A stretch of DNA of 64,000 bases from G965197715 sp965247615 (lineage in GTDB: Bacteria > Chloroflexota > Dehalococcoidia > Lucifugimonadales > UBA1127). Shown here piece after piece: positions 1 through 8,430 of the stretch. A program made the translations under genes and the position numbers. The stretch covers positions 2,108,001 to 2,172,000 of the forward strand of contig OZ252022.1 of NCBI GenBank assembly GCA_965247615.1. The letters run 5' to 3'. Under the pieces are notes generated by a model. The model was given only the letters and a program-made list of their open reading frames with translations. It made no database searches and was not told where the DNA came from. Position 1 is the stretch's first letter, and each line of letters starts with the position of its first letter.

Positions 1-185
1 GTTGGGCAGGCTGATTCTCGCTTATGGACTCGACGGCGTCAACCCGTGCCCCCCACTGTGTGCCCGGCCATCCCGTGACGGCTCCCCCAGGATGGAGGGC
101 CCCTGTGTCCAGGGCCCATCACCGGGATGCGCCTCCTCAGGCGCTCGCGCGGCGGGCGGCCCGGGCCCCAGCCGGCCGCCGGCGA

Positions 186-214
186 TTGACACGTCCCGGC
201 ACGCACCATACCAT
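186..214 (+). promoter_or_regulatory. Promoter of the bicupin gene
   Basis: TTGACA (186-191), a 17-base spacer and TACCAT (209-214) form a good sigma70-type promoter about 40 bases before the ATG at 255. The preceding bases of the window (1-185) hold no gene I can support. Confidence 0.55.
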
Positions 215-254
215 GCAAGACACGTCCCCCGAATCCACACGTGAGGCTAATCAC

Positions 255-1373
255 ATGATGACCCAGAGCAATGGCAGCCAGCACCCCTACTACGGCATCT
301 TCCCCTACTTCGACTTCCTCAAGACCGAGGGCGTCCCCGTGATCGACGCCTACAGCGTGGACTGCCACACGGTCCCAGTGGAACCCTGGGAACGCCTCGG
401 CGGGCGCGGGGCCTACGTCCACCTCGCCGGCCGCTCCGACTACCTCTCCGCCTACGTGGTGGAGATTGAGCCCGGCGGTCAGCTCAAGCCCGAACAGCAC
501 ATGCACGACGAGCTCATGCACGTGGTCTCGGGCCGGGGCGCCACGACCATCGAGCTCCCCAACGGGAAGACGCACACCTTCGAGTGGGGCCCCTCCTCCA
601 TCTTCGGCATCCCCCTCAACGCCAAACACCAGATCTTCAACGGCTCCGGCACTGAGCCCGCACGCCTCGCCGCCGTCACCGACCTCCCCATCATCCTCAA
701 CATCTTCCACAACCCCGCCTTCATCTACGACAACCCCTACCAGTTCCCCGAACGCGCCGATGTCGAGCGCTACTTCCGCGGCGAGGGCGAGTTCCGGGAG
801 GTCAAGGCCGGCCGCCACCAGTGGGAGACCAACTTCGTCCCCGAGCTCATCAACTTCGAGCTCCCCATCTGGCACGAGCGCGGCGCCAGCGGCAACAACA
901 TCCAGTTCCTCCTCGCCGACAGCTCCATGCACTGCCACATCTCGGAGTTCCAGTCCGGCACGTACAAGAAGGCGCACGCCCACAATGCCGGGGCCCACAT
1001 CTGGTGCGTCACGGGTGAGGGCTACTCGTTGCTCTGGAAGGAAGGCGACAACCCCGTCGACACGGTGCGCGTGGACTGGAAGCCCGGCACCCTCTACGCC
1101 CCGCCGGACGGCCCCACCTACCACCAGCACTTCAACGTCTCCAGGGAGCCCTCGCGCTACCTCGTCTTCGACTTCGGCGGCGCCCGCTACCCCGTCCTCG
1201 AGAGCAAGTTCAAGGGCTACGAACGCATGGACCAGTCCCAGAAGCAGGGCGGCATGCAGGTCGAGTACGAGGACGAAGACCCCCGCATCCTGGAGCTCTT
1301 CGAGCACGAGGTCGCCGAGCGCGGCATCGACTCCAAGATGCGCCAGTTTGTCGGACAGCGCGCGACGGCCTAG
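255..1373 (+). CDS. Bicupin (double cupin domain) protein
   Basis: A 372-residue protein with two cupin barrels. The first metal-site region reads HMHDELMHVVSGRG near residues 82-95 and the second HAHNAGAHIWCVTGEG near residues 241-256, both with the His-rich start and glycine-rich turn of cupins. This two-domain layout resembles gentisate 1,2-dioxygenase-like and related ring-cleavage or isomerase cupins, but the substrate cannot be read from sequence. The reading frame is open upstream to base 24; I chose ATG 255 because GTGAGG sits 8 bases before it and the upstream peptide is low-complexity Pro/Arg/Ala. The gene is transcribed alone and converges with the amidohydrolase that follows. No signal peptide is seen, so it is presumably cytoplasmic. 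Confidence 0.8.
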   Translation: MMTQSNGSQHPYYGIFPYFDFLKTEGVPVIDAYSVDCHTVPVEPWERLGGRGAYVHLAGRSDYLSAYVVEIEPGGQLKPEQHMHDELMHVVSGRGATTIELPNGKTHTFEWGPSSIFGIPLNAKHQIFNGSGTEPARLAAVTDLPIILNIFHNPAFIYDNPYQFPERADVERYFRGEGEFREVKAGRHQWETNFVPELINFELPIWHERGASGNNIQFLLADSSMHCHISEFQSGTYKKAHAHNAGAHIWCVTGEGYSLLWKEGDNPVDTVRVDWKPGTLYAPPDGPTYHQHFNVSREPSRYLVFDFGGARYPVLESKFKGYERMDQSQKQGGMQVEYEDEDPRILELFEHEVAERGIDSKMRQFVGQRATA

Positions 1374-1403
1374 CCCGGGCTGGCGTCGTCGCGCAGCGAT
1401 CCC

Positions 1404-2612
1404 CTACCCCTTCAGCCTCGGGCACAACCGCAGGGCGTTCTCCCCCAGGATCTTGCGCTTGGCGCTGTCCGTCAGGCCCGGCCACTCCACCACCTGCTGC
1501 ACCGCCTCCGGCCACGCCGTGTCCCCGTGCGGCCAGTCCGTCGCGAACAGCAGCACGTCCTCGCCCACGCACTGCACCACCGACTCCAGCGTGCGCTCCC
1601 ACGTGTCGATGCCGTGGAAGTAGCGCCCCTCCTTCACCACGTCGCTGGGCATTCTGCGCAGCCACGGCACGTGGCCCGGCGACATCACGTAGTGCGCGTC
1701 GAAACGGTCCAGGATGGCCGGCAGCCAGCCCGCCGCCGTCTCCACGATGCCCACCCTCAGCCTGGGAAACCGCTCCAGCACGCCCCCGCCGATGATGGCG
1801 CCCATGGCCGCCATGCCCGCCCAGGGGTTGCACAGGCCGTGTTGCAGGAACCACGCCCCCTGCAGGTCGAAGGTGCCCGGCCCGTAGGGCGGCCGAGCCG
1901 TGCCCCCGTGGGCCAGGATCGGCAGCTCCAGGTCCTGCGCCGCGGCATAGATGGGGTCCAGCCGCTGGTCGTCCAGGAGCATGTTGTCGGGGCCCTGCGG
2001 AGAAAAGTAGATGCCCACCATGTTGGGGTCCGCCTCCGCCCAGTGCCGGACCTCCTCCACCGCGGACCGGGCGTCCCGCATGTTGGCCACCAGTGTCCAC
2101 TTGAGCCGGTCCGGCGCCTGCGAGCAGAAATCGCTCACCCAGCGGTGGTACGCCCGGTACAGCCCGTTCTCAAAGGCAGCGTCCCGCAGCGCGCAGTAGC
2201 TCGATACATGCGTGGGATAGAGCACGTCCACGTCGACGTGCGACGCGTCCATGTCCTCGATTCTCACCGCCGCGTCCCAGCTCGCCTCCCTGCGAATCAT
2301 GGGCAACTCGCCCCGATCCGGCCGCCCAAAGTTGGCGCGTCCGCTCGTGGGGTGCAGGATGAACTCCCTCCCCACCAGGCCGAAGGTGTCCGCGTCCCCC
2401 AGCGCGTTGTCAGACAACACCGGCGCCACCACCGCCCCCCTGCTGGACGCGATGGAACCCCCGCCACCCTTGCGTATGTTCTCCTCGATTGCCCGCTTGA
2501 AACGATCGAACTTCTCCCGGTGCTCCGGGTCCATGTAGTCCCCGTACATCTCGTGCGGGCGCTCCATGATGTGCGAGTCCATGTCGATGACCGTCCACCC
2601 GTTCCACGCCAT
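1404..2612 (-). CDS. Amidohydrolase_2 family metal-dependent hydrolase
   Basis: A 402-residue TIM-barrel hydrolase of the amidohydrolase_2 / ACMSD-like group. The N-terminus carries the metal-site motif VIDMDSHIMERP (D-x-D-x-H type), and the C-terminal part has LLFATDWPHGD, the conserved Asp region of the family, preceded by the HYVMSPG and GRYFHGIDTW segments. Members hydrolyse or decarboxylate aromatic-derived acids, but the substrate here is unknown. The start at MAWNGW is set by GGAGGAG just before the ATG; a longer start six codons upstream would overlap this ribosome site. It lies divergent from nuoA with its own promoter. A related but clearly different amidohydrolase lies at 33556-34668. 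Confidence 0.85.
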   Translation of the reverse strand: MAWNGWTVIDMDSHIMERPHEMYGDYMDPEHREKFDRFKRAIEENIRKGGGGSIASSRGAVVAPVLSDNALGDADTFGLVGREFILHPTSGRANFGRPDRGELPMIRREASWDAAVRIEDMDASHVDVDVLYPTHVSSYCALRDAAFENGLYRAYHRWVSDFCSQAPDRLKWTLVANMRDARSAVEEVRHWAEADPNMVGIYFSPQGPDNMLLDDQRLDPIYAAAQDLELPILAHGGTARPPYGPGTFDLQGAWFLQHGLCNPWAGMAAMGAIIGGGVLERFPRLRVGIVETAAGWLPAILDRFDAHYVMSPGHVPWLRRMPSDVVKEGRYFHGIDTWERTLESVVQCVGEDVLLFATDWPHGDTAWPEAVQQVVEWPGLTDSAKRKILGENALRLCPRLKG

Positions 2613-2726
2613 GTCTCCTCCTGCACGCATTCAGCAAGAATTGCCGCCGTGACCCCGGGGTCCCATCGTTGCCTGTTGGCGGGACCCCTCCCCCTCATCC
2701 CAGGACGGCCTGTCTCCACGGCGGCG

Positions 2727-2756
2727 ACTATAGACCCTCCGAGAAACAGCCGTCAA
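2727..2756 (-). promoter_or_regulatory. Promoter of the amidohydrolase gene
   Basis: On the minus strand TTGACG (2756-2751), an 18-base spacer and TATAGT (2732-2727) lie about 115 bases before the start codon. It is back to back with the nuoA promoter. Confidence 0.5.
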
Positions 2757-2793
2757 CCAATTCCAGCGCGCCGCATTTGTGTTTTTTTTCACC

Positions 2794-2822
2794 TTGCTAC
2801 CCTTCGGGCCCTGTGCTATAGT
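2794..2822 (+). promoter_or_regulatory. Promoter of the nuo operon
   Basis: TTGCTA (2794-2799), a 17-base spacer and TATAGT (2817-2822) precede the nuoA ATG by 31 bases. The same TATAGT -10 with a 17-base spacer is used before sdhA. Confidence 0.6.
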
Positions 2823-2852
2823 GTGGGCAATCTTCGAGAGGGCTTCGCCGCG

Positions 2853-3236
2853 ATGCTGGACGACTATTACCGCCAGTACGGGCTCATACTCATCCTCTCT
2901 GCTGTGGCTGTGGTCATCCCCACGAGCATGCTCCTCCTCTCGTGGCTCGCTCAGTTCGTCCGCATCCGCCCCCGCAAGCCCAGCCTCGTCAAGTCGGAGA
3001 TCTACGAGTGCGGCATGGAGACCATTGGCGGCAGATGGGTCCAATTCAACTTCCGCTACTACCTCTACGCCCTGCTCTTCCTCGTCTTTGACGTCACCGT
3101 CATCTTCATATACCCCTGGGCCATCCAGGTCAGGTCCCTAGGCCTCTTTGCATTCCTGGAGATCACCGCGTTCATCCTCATCCTGGCCCTGGGTTGGGCC
3201 TACGCCTGGCGCAAGGGCGCCCTGGAGTGGAAGTAG
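2853..3236 (+). CDS. nuoA: NADH-quinone oxidoreductase subunit A
   Basis: A 127-residue membrane subunit of complex I. It has three hydrophobic helices (about residues 10-35, 65-90, 95-118) and the conserved loop with YECGMETIG near residue 50, the hallmark of NuoA/ND3, including its Cys. It acts at the junction of the membrane arm and the quinone-binding module. First gene of the nuoABCDHIJKLMN operon; two bases separate it from nuoB. Length and motif match the family, so the assignment is firm. Confidence 0.95.
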   Translation: MLDDYYRQYGLILILSAVAVVIPTSMLLLSWLAQFVRIRPRKPSLVKSEIYECGMETIGGRWVQFNFRYYLYALLFLVFDVTVIFIYPWAIQVRSLGLFAFLEITAFILILALGWAYAWRKGALEWK

Positions 3237-3238
3237 CC

Positions 3239-3856
3239 ATGTCTGCCGAACCAGCCAGCCCCCTCGCCCTCTTCCAGACCACCCACGGCTTGGATCGCGA
3301 CGAGGGCGTCTACATCAACCATCTCAAGGCCACCCACACCCAGCAGTACCCCGACCCCATCCTGGAGGTCCCGGAAGAGTTCCAACGCAACATCATGGCC
3401 ACCACCCTGGACGCCCTCGTAAACTGGGGCCGCCGCTCCGCCGTCTGGCCTGTCGCCTTCGGCCTCGCCTGCTGCGCCTTCGAGATGATGGCCAGCGCCA
3501 TGTCCCGCTTTGACATCGCCCGCTTCGGCATGGAGGCCTTCCGCGCCACGCCGCGACAGGCGGACCTCATGATCGTGGCCGGGACCGTTACCTGGAAGAT
3601 GGCCCCCGCCATCCAACGCATCTACGAGCAGATGGCCGAGCCCAAGTGGGTCATCTCCATGGGCGCCTGCGCCACCTGCGGCGGCCCCTACTACGACTCC
3701 TACAGCGTGGTCCCGGGTGTGAACCGCATCATACCCGTGGACGTCTACGTCCCCGGCTGCCCGCCCCGCCCGGACGCCCTCCTCTACGGCATCATGCAGC
3801 TCCACGAGAAGATCCGTCGTTACAGCATCGTCCGCCAGCCCGCGGGGTCCGCGTGA
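3239..3856 (+). CDS. nuoB: NADH-quinone oxidoreductase subunit B (N2 cluster)
   Basis: A 205-residue peripheral subunit that carries the [4Fe-4S] cluster N2, the last cluster before quinone. Visible ligands are the adjacent cysteines in GLACCAFEMM, the Cys of GACATCGG and the Cys of VPGCPPRP. The start at ATG 3239 gives MSAEPASP; frame stays open upstream into nuoA. It carries an N-terminal extension of roughly 50 residues before the conserved core. The stop overlaps the GTG start of nuoC (GTGA), suggesting translational coupling. Confidence 0.95.
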   Translation: MSAEPASPLALFQTTHGLDRDEGVYINHLKATHTQQYPDPILEVPEEFQRNIMATTLDALVNWGRRSAVWPVAFGLACCAFEMMASAMSRFDIARFGMEAFRATPRQADLMIVAGTVTWKMAPAIQRIYEQMAEPKWVISMGACATCGGPYYDSYSVVPGVNRIIPVDVYVPGCPPRPDALLYGIMQLHEKIRRYSIVRQPAGSA

Positions 3857-4299
3857 CCGCACAGCTGCCGGCCCAGGACGTCGCCCTGCGCATCCAGGCC
3901 GCGATCCCCGGCGCAGTGGAGGAATGGCGGAGCCCGGACGTATGGGTCAAGCCCGAAAGGGTCCTCGACGTCTGCCGCTTCCTCAAGGACGACGAGGCCC
4001 TCGGCATGGACTACCTGGCCTCACTCACCGCTGTCGACTACATTGACCATTTCGAGGTCGTCTACCACCTCACCTCCATAGCCCACAACCACGCTGCCGT
4101 GCTCAAGGCCAGGGTTTACGGCCGCGAAGAGCCCGCGCTCCCCTCCGTCGTCAGCGTGTGGCAGGGCGCGGACCTCCAGGAGCGCGAGGCCTGGGACCTC
4201 ATGGGCGTCGCCTTCACCGGGCATCCCAACCTGAAGCGCATACTCACCTGGGAGGGGTTCCCGGGACACGCGCTCCAGAAGACTCACCTGGGCGGTTAG
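3853..4299 (+). CDS. nuoC: NADH-quinone oxidoreductase subunit C
   Basis: A 148-residue peripheral subunit (30-kDa family). The C-terminal signature REAWDLMGVAFTGHPNLKRI is conserved in NuoC, where it contacts NuoD. GTG start at 3853 overlaps the nuoB stop. It is a separate polypeptide, not fused to NuoD as in enterobacteria. The N-terminus is somewhat short for the family. Confidence 0.93.
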   Translation: MTAQLPAQDVALRIQAAIPGAVEEWRSPDVWVKPERVLDVCRFLKDDEALGMDYLASLTAVDYIDHFEVVYHLTSIAHNHAAVLKARVYGREEPALPSVVSVWQGADLQEREAWDLMGVAFTGHPNLKRILTWEGFPGHALQKTHLGG

Positions 4300-4303
4300 C
4301 TGC

Positions 4304-5407
4304 ATGACCCTGCGCACCGAGCCCGTCACCATCAACATCGGCCCCCAGCACCCCAGCACCCACGGCGTGTTCCGCCTCCGCGTCACCTTCGACGGCGAGG
4401 TCATCCAGGACCTCGAGCCTGTCTTCGGCTACCTCCACCGCGGGACCGAGAAGCTGGCCGAGGAGCGCACCTACACACAGGTCGTCACCCTCACCGACCG
4501 CATGGACTACGTCTCATCCATGACCGGCAACCACGGCTACGTCCTCTCCGTGGAAAAGCTCGCGGGCATCCAGCCCTCGGAGCGGGGCATGTACCTCCGG
4601 GTCTTGACCTCGGAGCTCCAGCGCATCGCCAGCCACCTCGTCGCCACGGGCTTCCTGCTCCAGGACCTCGGCGCTTTCGCCACACCCCTCATGTACTGCT
4701 TCCGGGAGCGCGACCGCATCCTCTCCATGTTCGAAATGCTATGCGGCGCCCGCATCACCGTCAGCTACATGCGCCCCGGCGGCGTCTTCCAGGACGCCCC
4801 GGAGGAGTTCTGGCCCGTCCTTCGCACCTTCCTGGACGAGATACCCGGCTACATCGACGAGCTCGAACGGCTCCTCACAGAGAACGAGATCCTGCTCGTC
4901 CGCACCAAAGGCGTCGGACCCCTGCCCAGAGACCTCGCAATTAACGCGTCCATCAGCGGACCAAACCTCCGCGCCTCCGGCGTGCCCTGGGACATCCGCA
5001 AGGTCGACCCCTATGACGTCTATGACCGCATGGACTTCGCCGTCCCCGTCGGCACCAACGGCGACACATACGACCGCTTCATGGTCCGCCTCATGGAAGT
5101 GCGCCAGAGCCTGCGCATTGTCGAGCAGTGCGCCAGGGACATCCCGCCGGGACCCCCGCGCACCGAGGCCCCGTTCTTCCTCCGCCCACCCGCCGGCGAC
5201 GCCTACGGCCACGTGGAAGCATCCAAGGGCGAGCTCGGCTTCTACCTCGTCAGCGACGGCGGCATCTCCCCCTACCGCTGCCACGTCCGGTCTCCCTCCT
5301 TCATCAACATCTCCGCCCTCAAGGAGATGCTCATCGGCTGGAAGGTCGCCGACCTCATCGTCATCTTCGGCAGCATCGACGTCAACATGGGCGAGGTGGA
5401 CCGCTAG
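4304..5407 (+). CDS. nuoD: NADH-quinone oxidoreductase subunit D (49-kDa)
   Basis: A 367-residue quinone-site subunit. It starts with the diagnostic GPQHPSTHGVFRL (residues about 10-22), whose histidine lies in the quinone cavity, and has the RTEAPFFLRPPAGDAYGHVE and C-terminal GEVDR elements typical of the family. It is homologous to the large subunit of NiFe hydrogenases but lacks the metal-binding cysteines, as expected for NuoD. Four bases after nuoC, so co-transcribed. Confidence 0.96.
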   Translation: MTLRTEPVTINIGPQHPSTHGVFRLRVTFDGEVIQDLEPVFGYLHRGTEKLAEERTYTQVVTLTDRMDYVSSMTGNHGYVLSVEKLAGIQPSERGMYLRVLTSELQRIASHLVATGFLLQDLGAFATPLMYCFRERDRILSMFEMLCGARITVSYMRPGGVFQDAPEEFWPVLRTFLDEIPGYIDELERLLTENEILLVRTKGVGPLPRDLAINASISGPNLRASGVPWDIRKVDPYDVYDRMDFAVPVGTNGDTYDRFMVRLMEVRQSLRIVEQCARDIPPGPPRTEAPFFLRPPAGDAYGHVEASKGELGFYLVSDGGISPYRCHVRSPSFINISALKEMLIGWKVADLIVIFGSIDVNMGEVDR

Positions 5408-5424
5408 TGGTCCCCCTACGTCTC

Positions 5425-6657
5425 ATGGAAGACAACATCATCTTCAAGGGCATCTACTGCCTCCTCTCCGGCCCCAACGGTCAGGCCGTCACCTGCTCCT
5501 GGGGCGGCGTCCTCCCAAAGGGCCTGGAGTGGCTCTCCTACTTCATCGCCGGCTTTGCCATCGTCTTTCTCCTCGTCAACGCCCTCCTCATCTTCGCCTC
5601 GGTCTTCGTCTACATGCTCCGCCGGATCCTCGGGCGCTTCCAGAGCCGTCTCGGCCCCAACCGCGTGGGCCCCTTCGGCGTCCTCCAGCCCTTCGCGGAC
5701 ATCGCCAAACTTCTCGTCAAGGAAGACCTCCGCCCCGCCATGGCCGACCGCCTCGTCTTCAATCTCGCTCCCGTTCTGGCCGTCACCACCGTGTTCCTGC
5801 TGCTGGCGGTCATCCCCTTCGGCCATCGCTCCTATCTCACCAACCTCAACGTGGGCGTCCTCTACCTGGTCGGTGTGACCACCATCTCCACCATCGCCAT
5901 ATTCCTCGCCGGCTGGGGCTCCGGCAACCGCTACGCCCTCATCGGCGCCGTTCGAGCCGTGGCTGCCCTCGTCAGCTATGAGGTCCCCATGGTCCTCGCC
6001 CTCGCGGGCGCCCTCCTCCTCGCGGGGAGCATGTCCCTCGTTTCCATCGTGGAAGCCCAGCGGGTCCCCTTCCTCCTCCTCCAGCCCATCGGCTTCTTCG
6101 TCTTCCTCCTCGCCGCCTCCGCCGAAATGAACTGGACCCCCTTCGACCTCCTGGAAGCCGAGTCCGAGCTCACCGCCGGCTTTCACACCGAGTACAGCGG
6201 CATGAAGTTCGGCCTCCTTCAGCTCGCCGAATTCGCCACCGTCGTCACCACCTCGGCCGTCATCACAACCCTCTATCTGAAGGGCTGGAACAACCCCTTT
6301 GTCCCGCCCGGGGGGCCGCAAATCCTTCCCTCCCACGTCTGGTTCCTGGTCAAGGTGCTCTTCCTCATCTTCTGCTTCATCTGGATCAAGGCCACCATTC
6401 CCCGGTTCCGCGTGGACCAGGTTATGGGTTTCGCCTGGAAGATCCTCTTCCCGCTGGCCGTCATCAACCTGCTCATCAACGGCGCACTCATCGTCCTCTG
6501 GCCCTCTCCCACCACCGGCCAGGTTTGGACCATGGTCGCCGTCAACTGGGGCGCCGCCATCCTCTGTCTCCTGGGACTCGGCACCCTGATGGAGACCAAC
6601 CGGCGGCGGCCCACCGCTTCGGTCACGCTCCAGCAAGTCTCCGCGGAGGTGCGCTGA
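5425..6657 (+). CDS. nuoH: NADH-quinone oxidoreductase subunit H
   Basis: A 410-residue membrane subunit (ND1). Eight or so hydrophobic helices are visible; the family signatures RLGPNRVGPFGVLQP (about residue 73) and AEMNWTPFDLLEAESELTAG with its acidic quinone-channel residues are intact. The protein is longer than the usual 320-350 residues because of an extended N-terminal region and tail. ATG 5425 has no strong ribosome site; a GTG five or six codons upstream is an alternative. It forms the floor of the quinone chamber. Confidence 0.94.
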   Translation: MEDNIIFKGIYCLLSGPNGQAVTCSWGGVLPKGLEWLSYFIAGFAIVFLLVNALLIFASVFVYMLRRILGRFQSRLGPNRVGPFGVLQPFADIAKLLVKEDLRPAMADRLVFNLAPVLAVTTVFLLLAVIPFGHRSYLTNLNVGVLYLVGVTTISTIAIFLAGWGSGNRYALIGAVRAVAALVSYEVPMVLALAGALLLAGSMSLVSIVEAQRVPFLLLQPIGFFVFLLAASAEMNWTPFDLLEAESELTAGFHTEYSGMKFGLLQLAEFATVVTTSAVITTLYLKGWNNPFVPPGGPQILPSHVWFLVKVLFLIFCFIWIKATIPRFRVDQVMGFAWKILFPLAVINLLINGALIVLWPSPTTGQVWTMVAVNWGAAILCLLGLGTLMETNRRRPTASVTLQQVSAEVR

Positions 6658-6658
6658 T

Positions 6659-7219
6659 ATGCCCTACGGCTTCGGCATCGCCAAGGGAATGATGGTCACG
6701 CTGGTCAACCTCCTCCGCCGGCCCACCACCGTGCAGTACCCGGAGGAGCGCGTAGCCCAGCACCCAAGGTTCCGCGGCGAAGAGTTCGTCTGGTATGAGG
6801 AGCGCTGCACCGGCTGCGCCAGCTGCGCCAAGTACTGCCCCCTCGGCATCATCAAGATCGTCACCAAGCCGGGCGCTTCCCAGACCTCAGAGGGCGAAAA
6901 GTACGAGCTCGAAGTCTTCGACATCGAGCTCGCCCGCTGCATGTTCTGCGGCCTCTGCGTCGAAGCCTGTCCCTACGACGCCCTTCACCTCGGCAGCGGC
7001 TTCGAGCGCGCCAGCGAGTACCGCCCCAGCCTCGTGATCCCCATCGACGAGCTCCGCAAGGCACCCAAACGCCCGAGCACCTGGTTCCGGCCCCAGTTGG
7101 AGCAACGCGGCTACGACCCCCACACCGGCCCCGCCCTCACCTGGACCCAAGTCGGCAGGGAGGCCCAGGTCGCGCCAACCTACAACGACATGAAAGAGCG
7201 GTGGGTCGAGGAACGATGA
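6659..7219 (+). CDS. nuoI: NADH-quinone oxidoreductase subunit I (2x[4Fe-4S])
   Basis: A 186-residue ferredoxin-like subunit carrying clusters N6a and N6b. Two CxxCxxCxxxC motifs are visible: CTGCASCAKYCP near residue 44 and CMFCGLCVEACP near residue 96. The ATG follows GGAGGTG of the nuoH end. In an enzyme without NuoEFG this subunit is the likely entry point for electrons from ferredoxin or another donor. Its stop overlaps the nuoJ start (ATGA). Confidence 0.95.
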   Translation: MPYGFGIAKGMMVTLVNLLRRPTTVQYPEERVAQHPRFRGEEFVWYEERCTGCASCAKYCPLGIIKIVTKPGASQTSEGEKYELEVFDIELARCMFCGLCVEACPYDALHLGSGFERASEYRPSLVIPIDELRKAPKRPSTWFRPQLEQRGYDPHTGPALTWTQVGREAQVAPTYNDMKERWVEER

Positions 7220-7761
7220 TTCCGTCCGGGATAGAGCAATCAACCCTCTTCAGCATACTGTGGTGGAGCGTGGCGGCCATGGTCGTCGTCTCCGCCTTCC
7301 TCGTCGTCCACCTCCATGACCTGCTGAAGGCCGCCCTCGCCCTCATCGCCTCCTTCCTCGGCATCGCAGGCCTCTTCGTCATGCTCAACGCCGAGTTCCT
7401 CGCCGTCGTCCAGCTCCTCATCTACGCCGGCGCCATACCCATCCTCATCATCTTCGCCGTCCTCCTCCTTCGGGACGTCCAGCGTAGCAGCCCATTCAAC
7501 CGCCTCCGCATCCCCGCTCTCTTCCTATCCGCCTTCGTCCTGGCCATCATGGTCTTCGCCCTCACCAACGCCGGCTGGGCGCTCCTGCGCGACGCCCAGG
7601 TCGGCAGCAGCTACCTGGCCCAGGCCAGCGCCGCCTACAGCAACACCACCCCCGTCCTTGCGGGGCTCCTCCTCAGGGAGTTCGCCCTCCCAATGGAGGC
7701 CGCCGCCGTCCTGCTCCTGGCAAGCGTCCTGGGAGCCCTTGCCCTGGTGCGGGAGGAGTAG
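7216..7761 (+). CDS. nuoJ: NADH-quinone oxidoreductase subunit J
   Basis: A 181-residue protein with five hydrophobic helices, the ND6 homologue. The conserved stretch LNAEFLAVVQLLIYAGAIP (about residues 57-75) is the ND6 helix with the pi-bulge glycine. It starts at ATG 7216, overlapping the nuoI stop by the ATGA arrangement, so the two are translationally coupled. Confidence 0.94.
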   Translation: MIPSGIEQSTLFSILWWSVAAMVVVSAFLVVHLHDLLKAALALIASFLGIAGLFVMLNAEFLAVVQLLIYAGAIPILIIFAVLLLRDVQRSSPFNRLRIPALFLSAFVLAIMVFALTNAGWALLRDAQVGSSYLAQASAAYSNTTPVLAGLLLREFALPMEAAAVLLLASVLGALALVREE

Positions 7762-7762
7762 C

Positions 7763-8092
7763 ATGATTGGCCTCAGCCACTACCTGCTCCTCTCCGCTGT
7801 CCTGTTCAGCATCGGGCTGTATGGCGCCCTTTCCAAGCGAAACGCCATCGCCGTCCTCATGTCTATCGAAATCCTCTTCAACGCCGTCAACGTCGCCGCT
7901 GTCGCCTTCGCCCGATTCATCGCGCCCAACTCCCTGGAGAGTGCCCAAGCCCTCCTTACTGGCCAGGTCTTCGCCCTCTTCATCATCACCGTCGCCGCGG
8001 CAGAGGTCGCCCTCGGCCTCGCCATCGTCATCGTCATCTACCGCAATCGAGAGTCCGTTGACATCAGCCGCTTCAATCTCATGCGGCGCTAG
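7763..8092 (+). CDS. nuoK: NADH-quinone oxidoreductase subunit K
   Basis: A 109-residue, three-helix proton-channel subunit (ND4L). The conserved glutamates lie in LMSIEILFNAVNV (about residues 33-45) and in the AAAEVALGLAIVI helix. GGGAGGAG just before nuoJ's stop is the ribosome site. Length is normal for the family. Confidence 0.94.
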   Translation: MIGLSHYLLLSAVLFSIGLYGALSKRNAIAVLMSIEILFNAVNVAAVAFARFIAPNSLESAQALLTGQVFALFIITVAAAEVALGLAIVIVIYRNRESVDISRFNLMRR

Positions 8093-8119
8093 CCGCCCGT
8101 CACCGAGGTAAGTCAAAGC

Positions 8120-8314
8120 ATGTGGGTCGAGTTCAAGCGCGTCCCCAACCTGATGGCCGCCGAGATGTGGAAGGACACCTTCGAGTCCGAAGGGCTGCCA
8201 TGCCGCATTCTGCCCAACGGCGACATCCGAAGCTGGAGCGAGCGCAGTCCCTTCGTGGTGTACGTGCCCAAGGGCCGCGAGCACGTCGCCGACGAGATTC
8301 TGAGGAAGCTGTGA
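8120..8314 (+). CDS. Small DUF2007-like protein inside the nuo operon
   Basis: A 64-residue soluble protein beginning MWVEFKRVPNLMAAEMWKD. The pattern (substrate or ligand-like opening, ESEGLPCRIL, then VYVPKGREHVADEIL) resembles the DUF2007 / putative signal-transducing fold found as small PII-like proteins. It sits between nuoK and nuoL on the same strand, 27 bases after nuoK, so it is co-transcribed with complex I. Codon use matches its neighbours, which supports a real gene. No catalytic residues can be proposed; a role in assembly or regulation of complex I would be pure inference. Confidence 0.6.
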   Translation: MWVEFKRVPNLMAAEMWKDTFESEGLPCRILPNGDIRSWSERSPFVVYVPKGREHVADEILRKL

Positions 8315-8430
8315 GTCTGAGCACGGGACCAAGCGGACATGCGCAGCAGGGGAGGTGCCTCCATGCCCCATCCCCCACTGCGTGCCGGCGCAGAGTAACC
8401 CCGAAACCCTTGTAGGAATAGCCGCGTCAG

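Noticed and set aside
39..1307. Long open frame antisense to the bicupin gene, and many similar ones (5416-6636, 9043-10101, 11969-13156, 20095-22011, 31116-32708, 39003-40202 on the minus strand)
   Set aside because: They are mirror frames of well-identified genes in very GC-rich, C-ending codon DNA, with Gly/Ala/Val/Glu-biased products and no domain or ribosome site.
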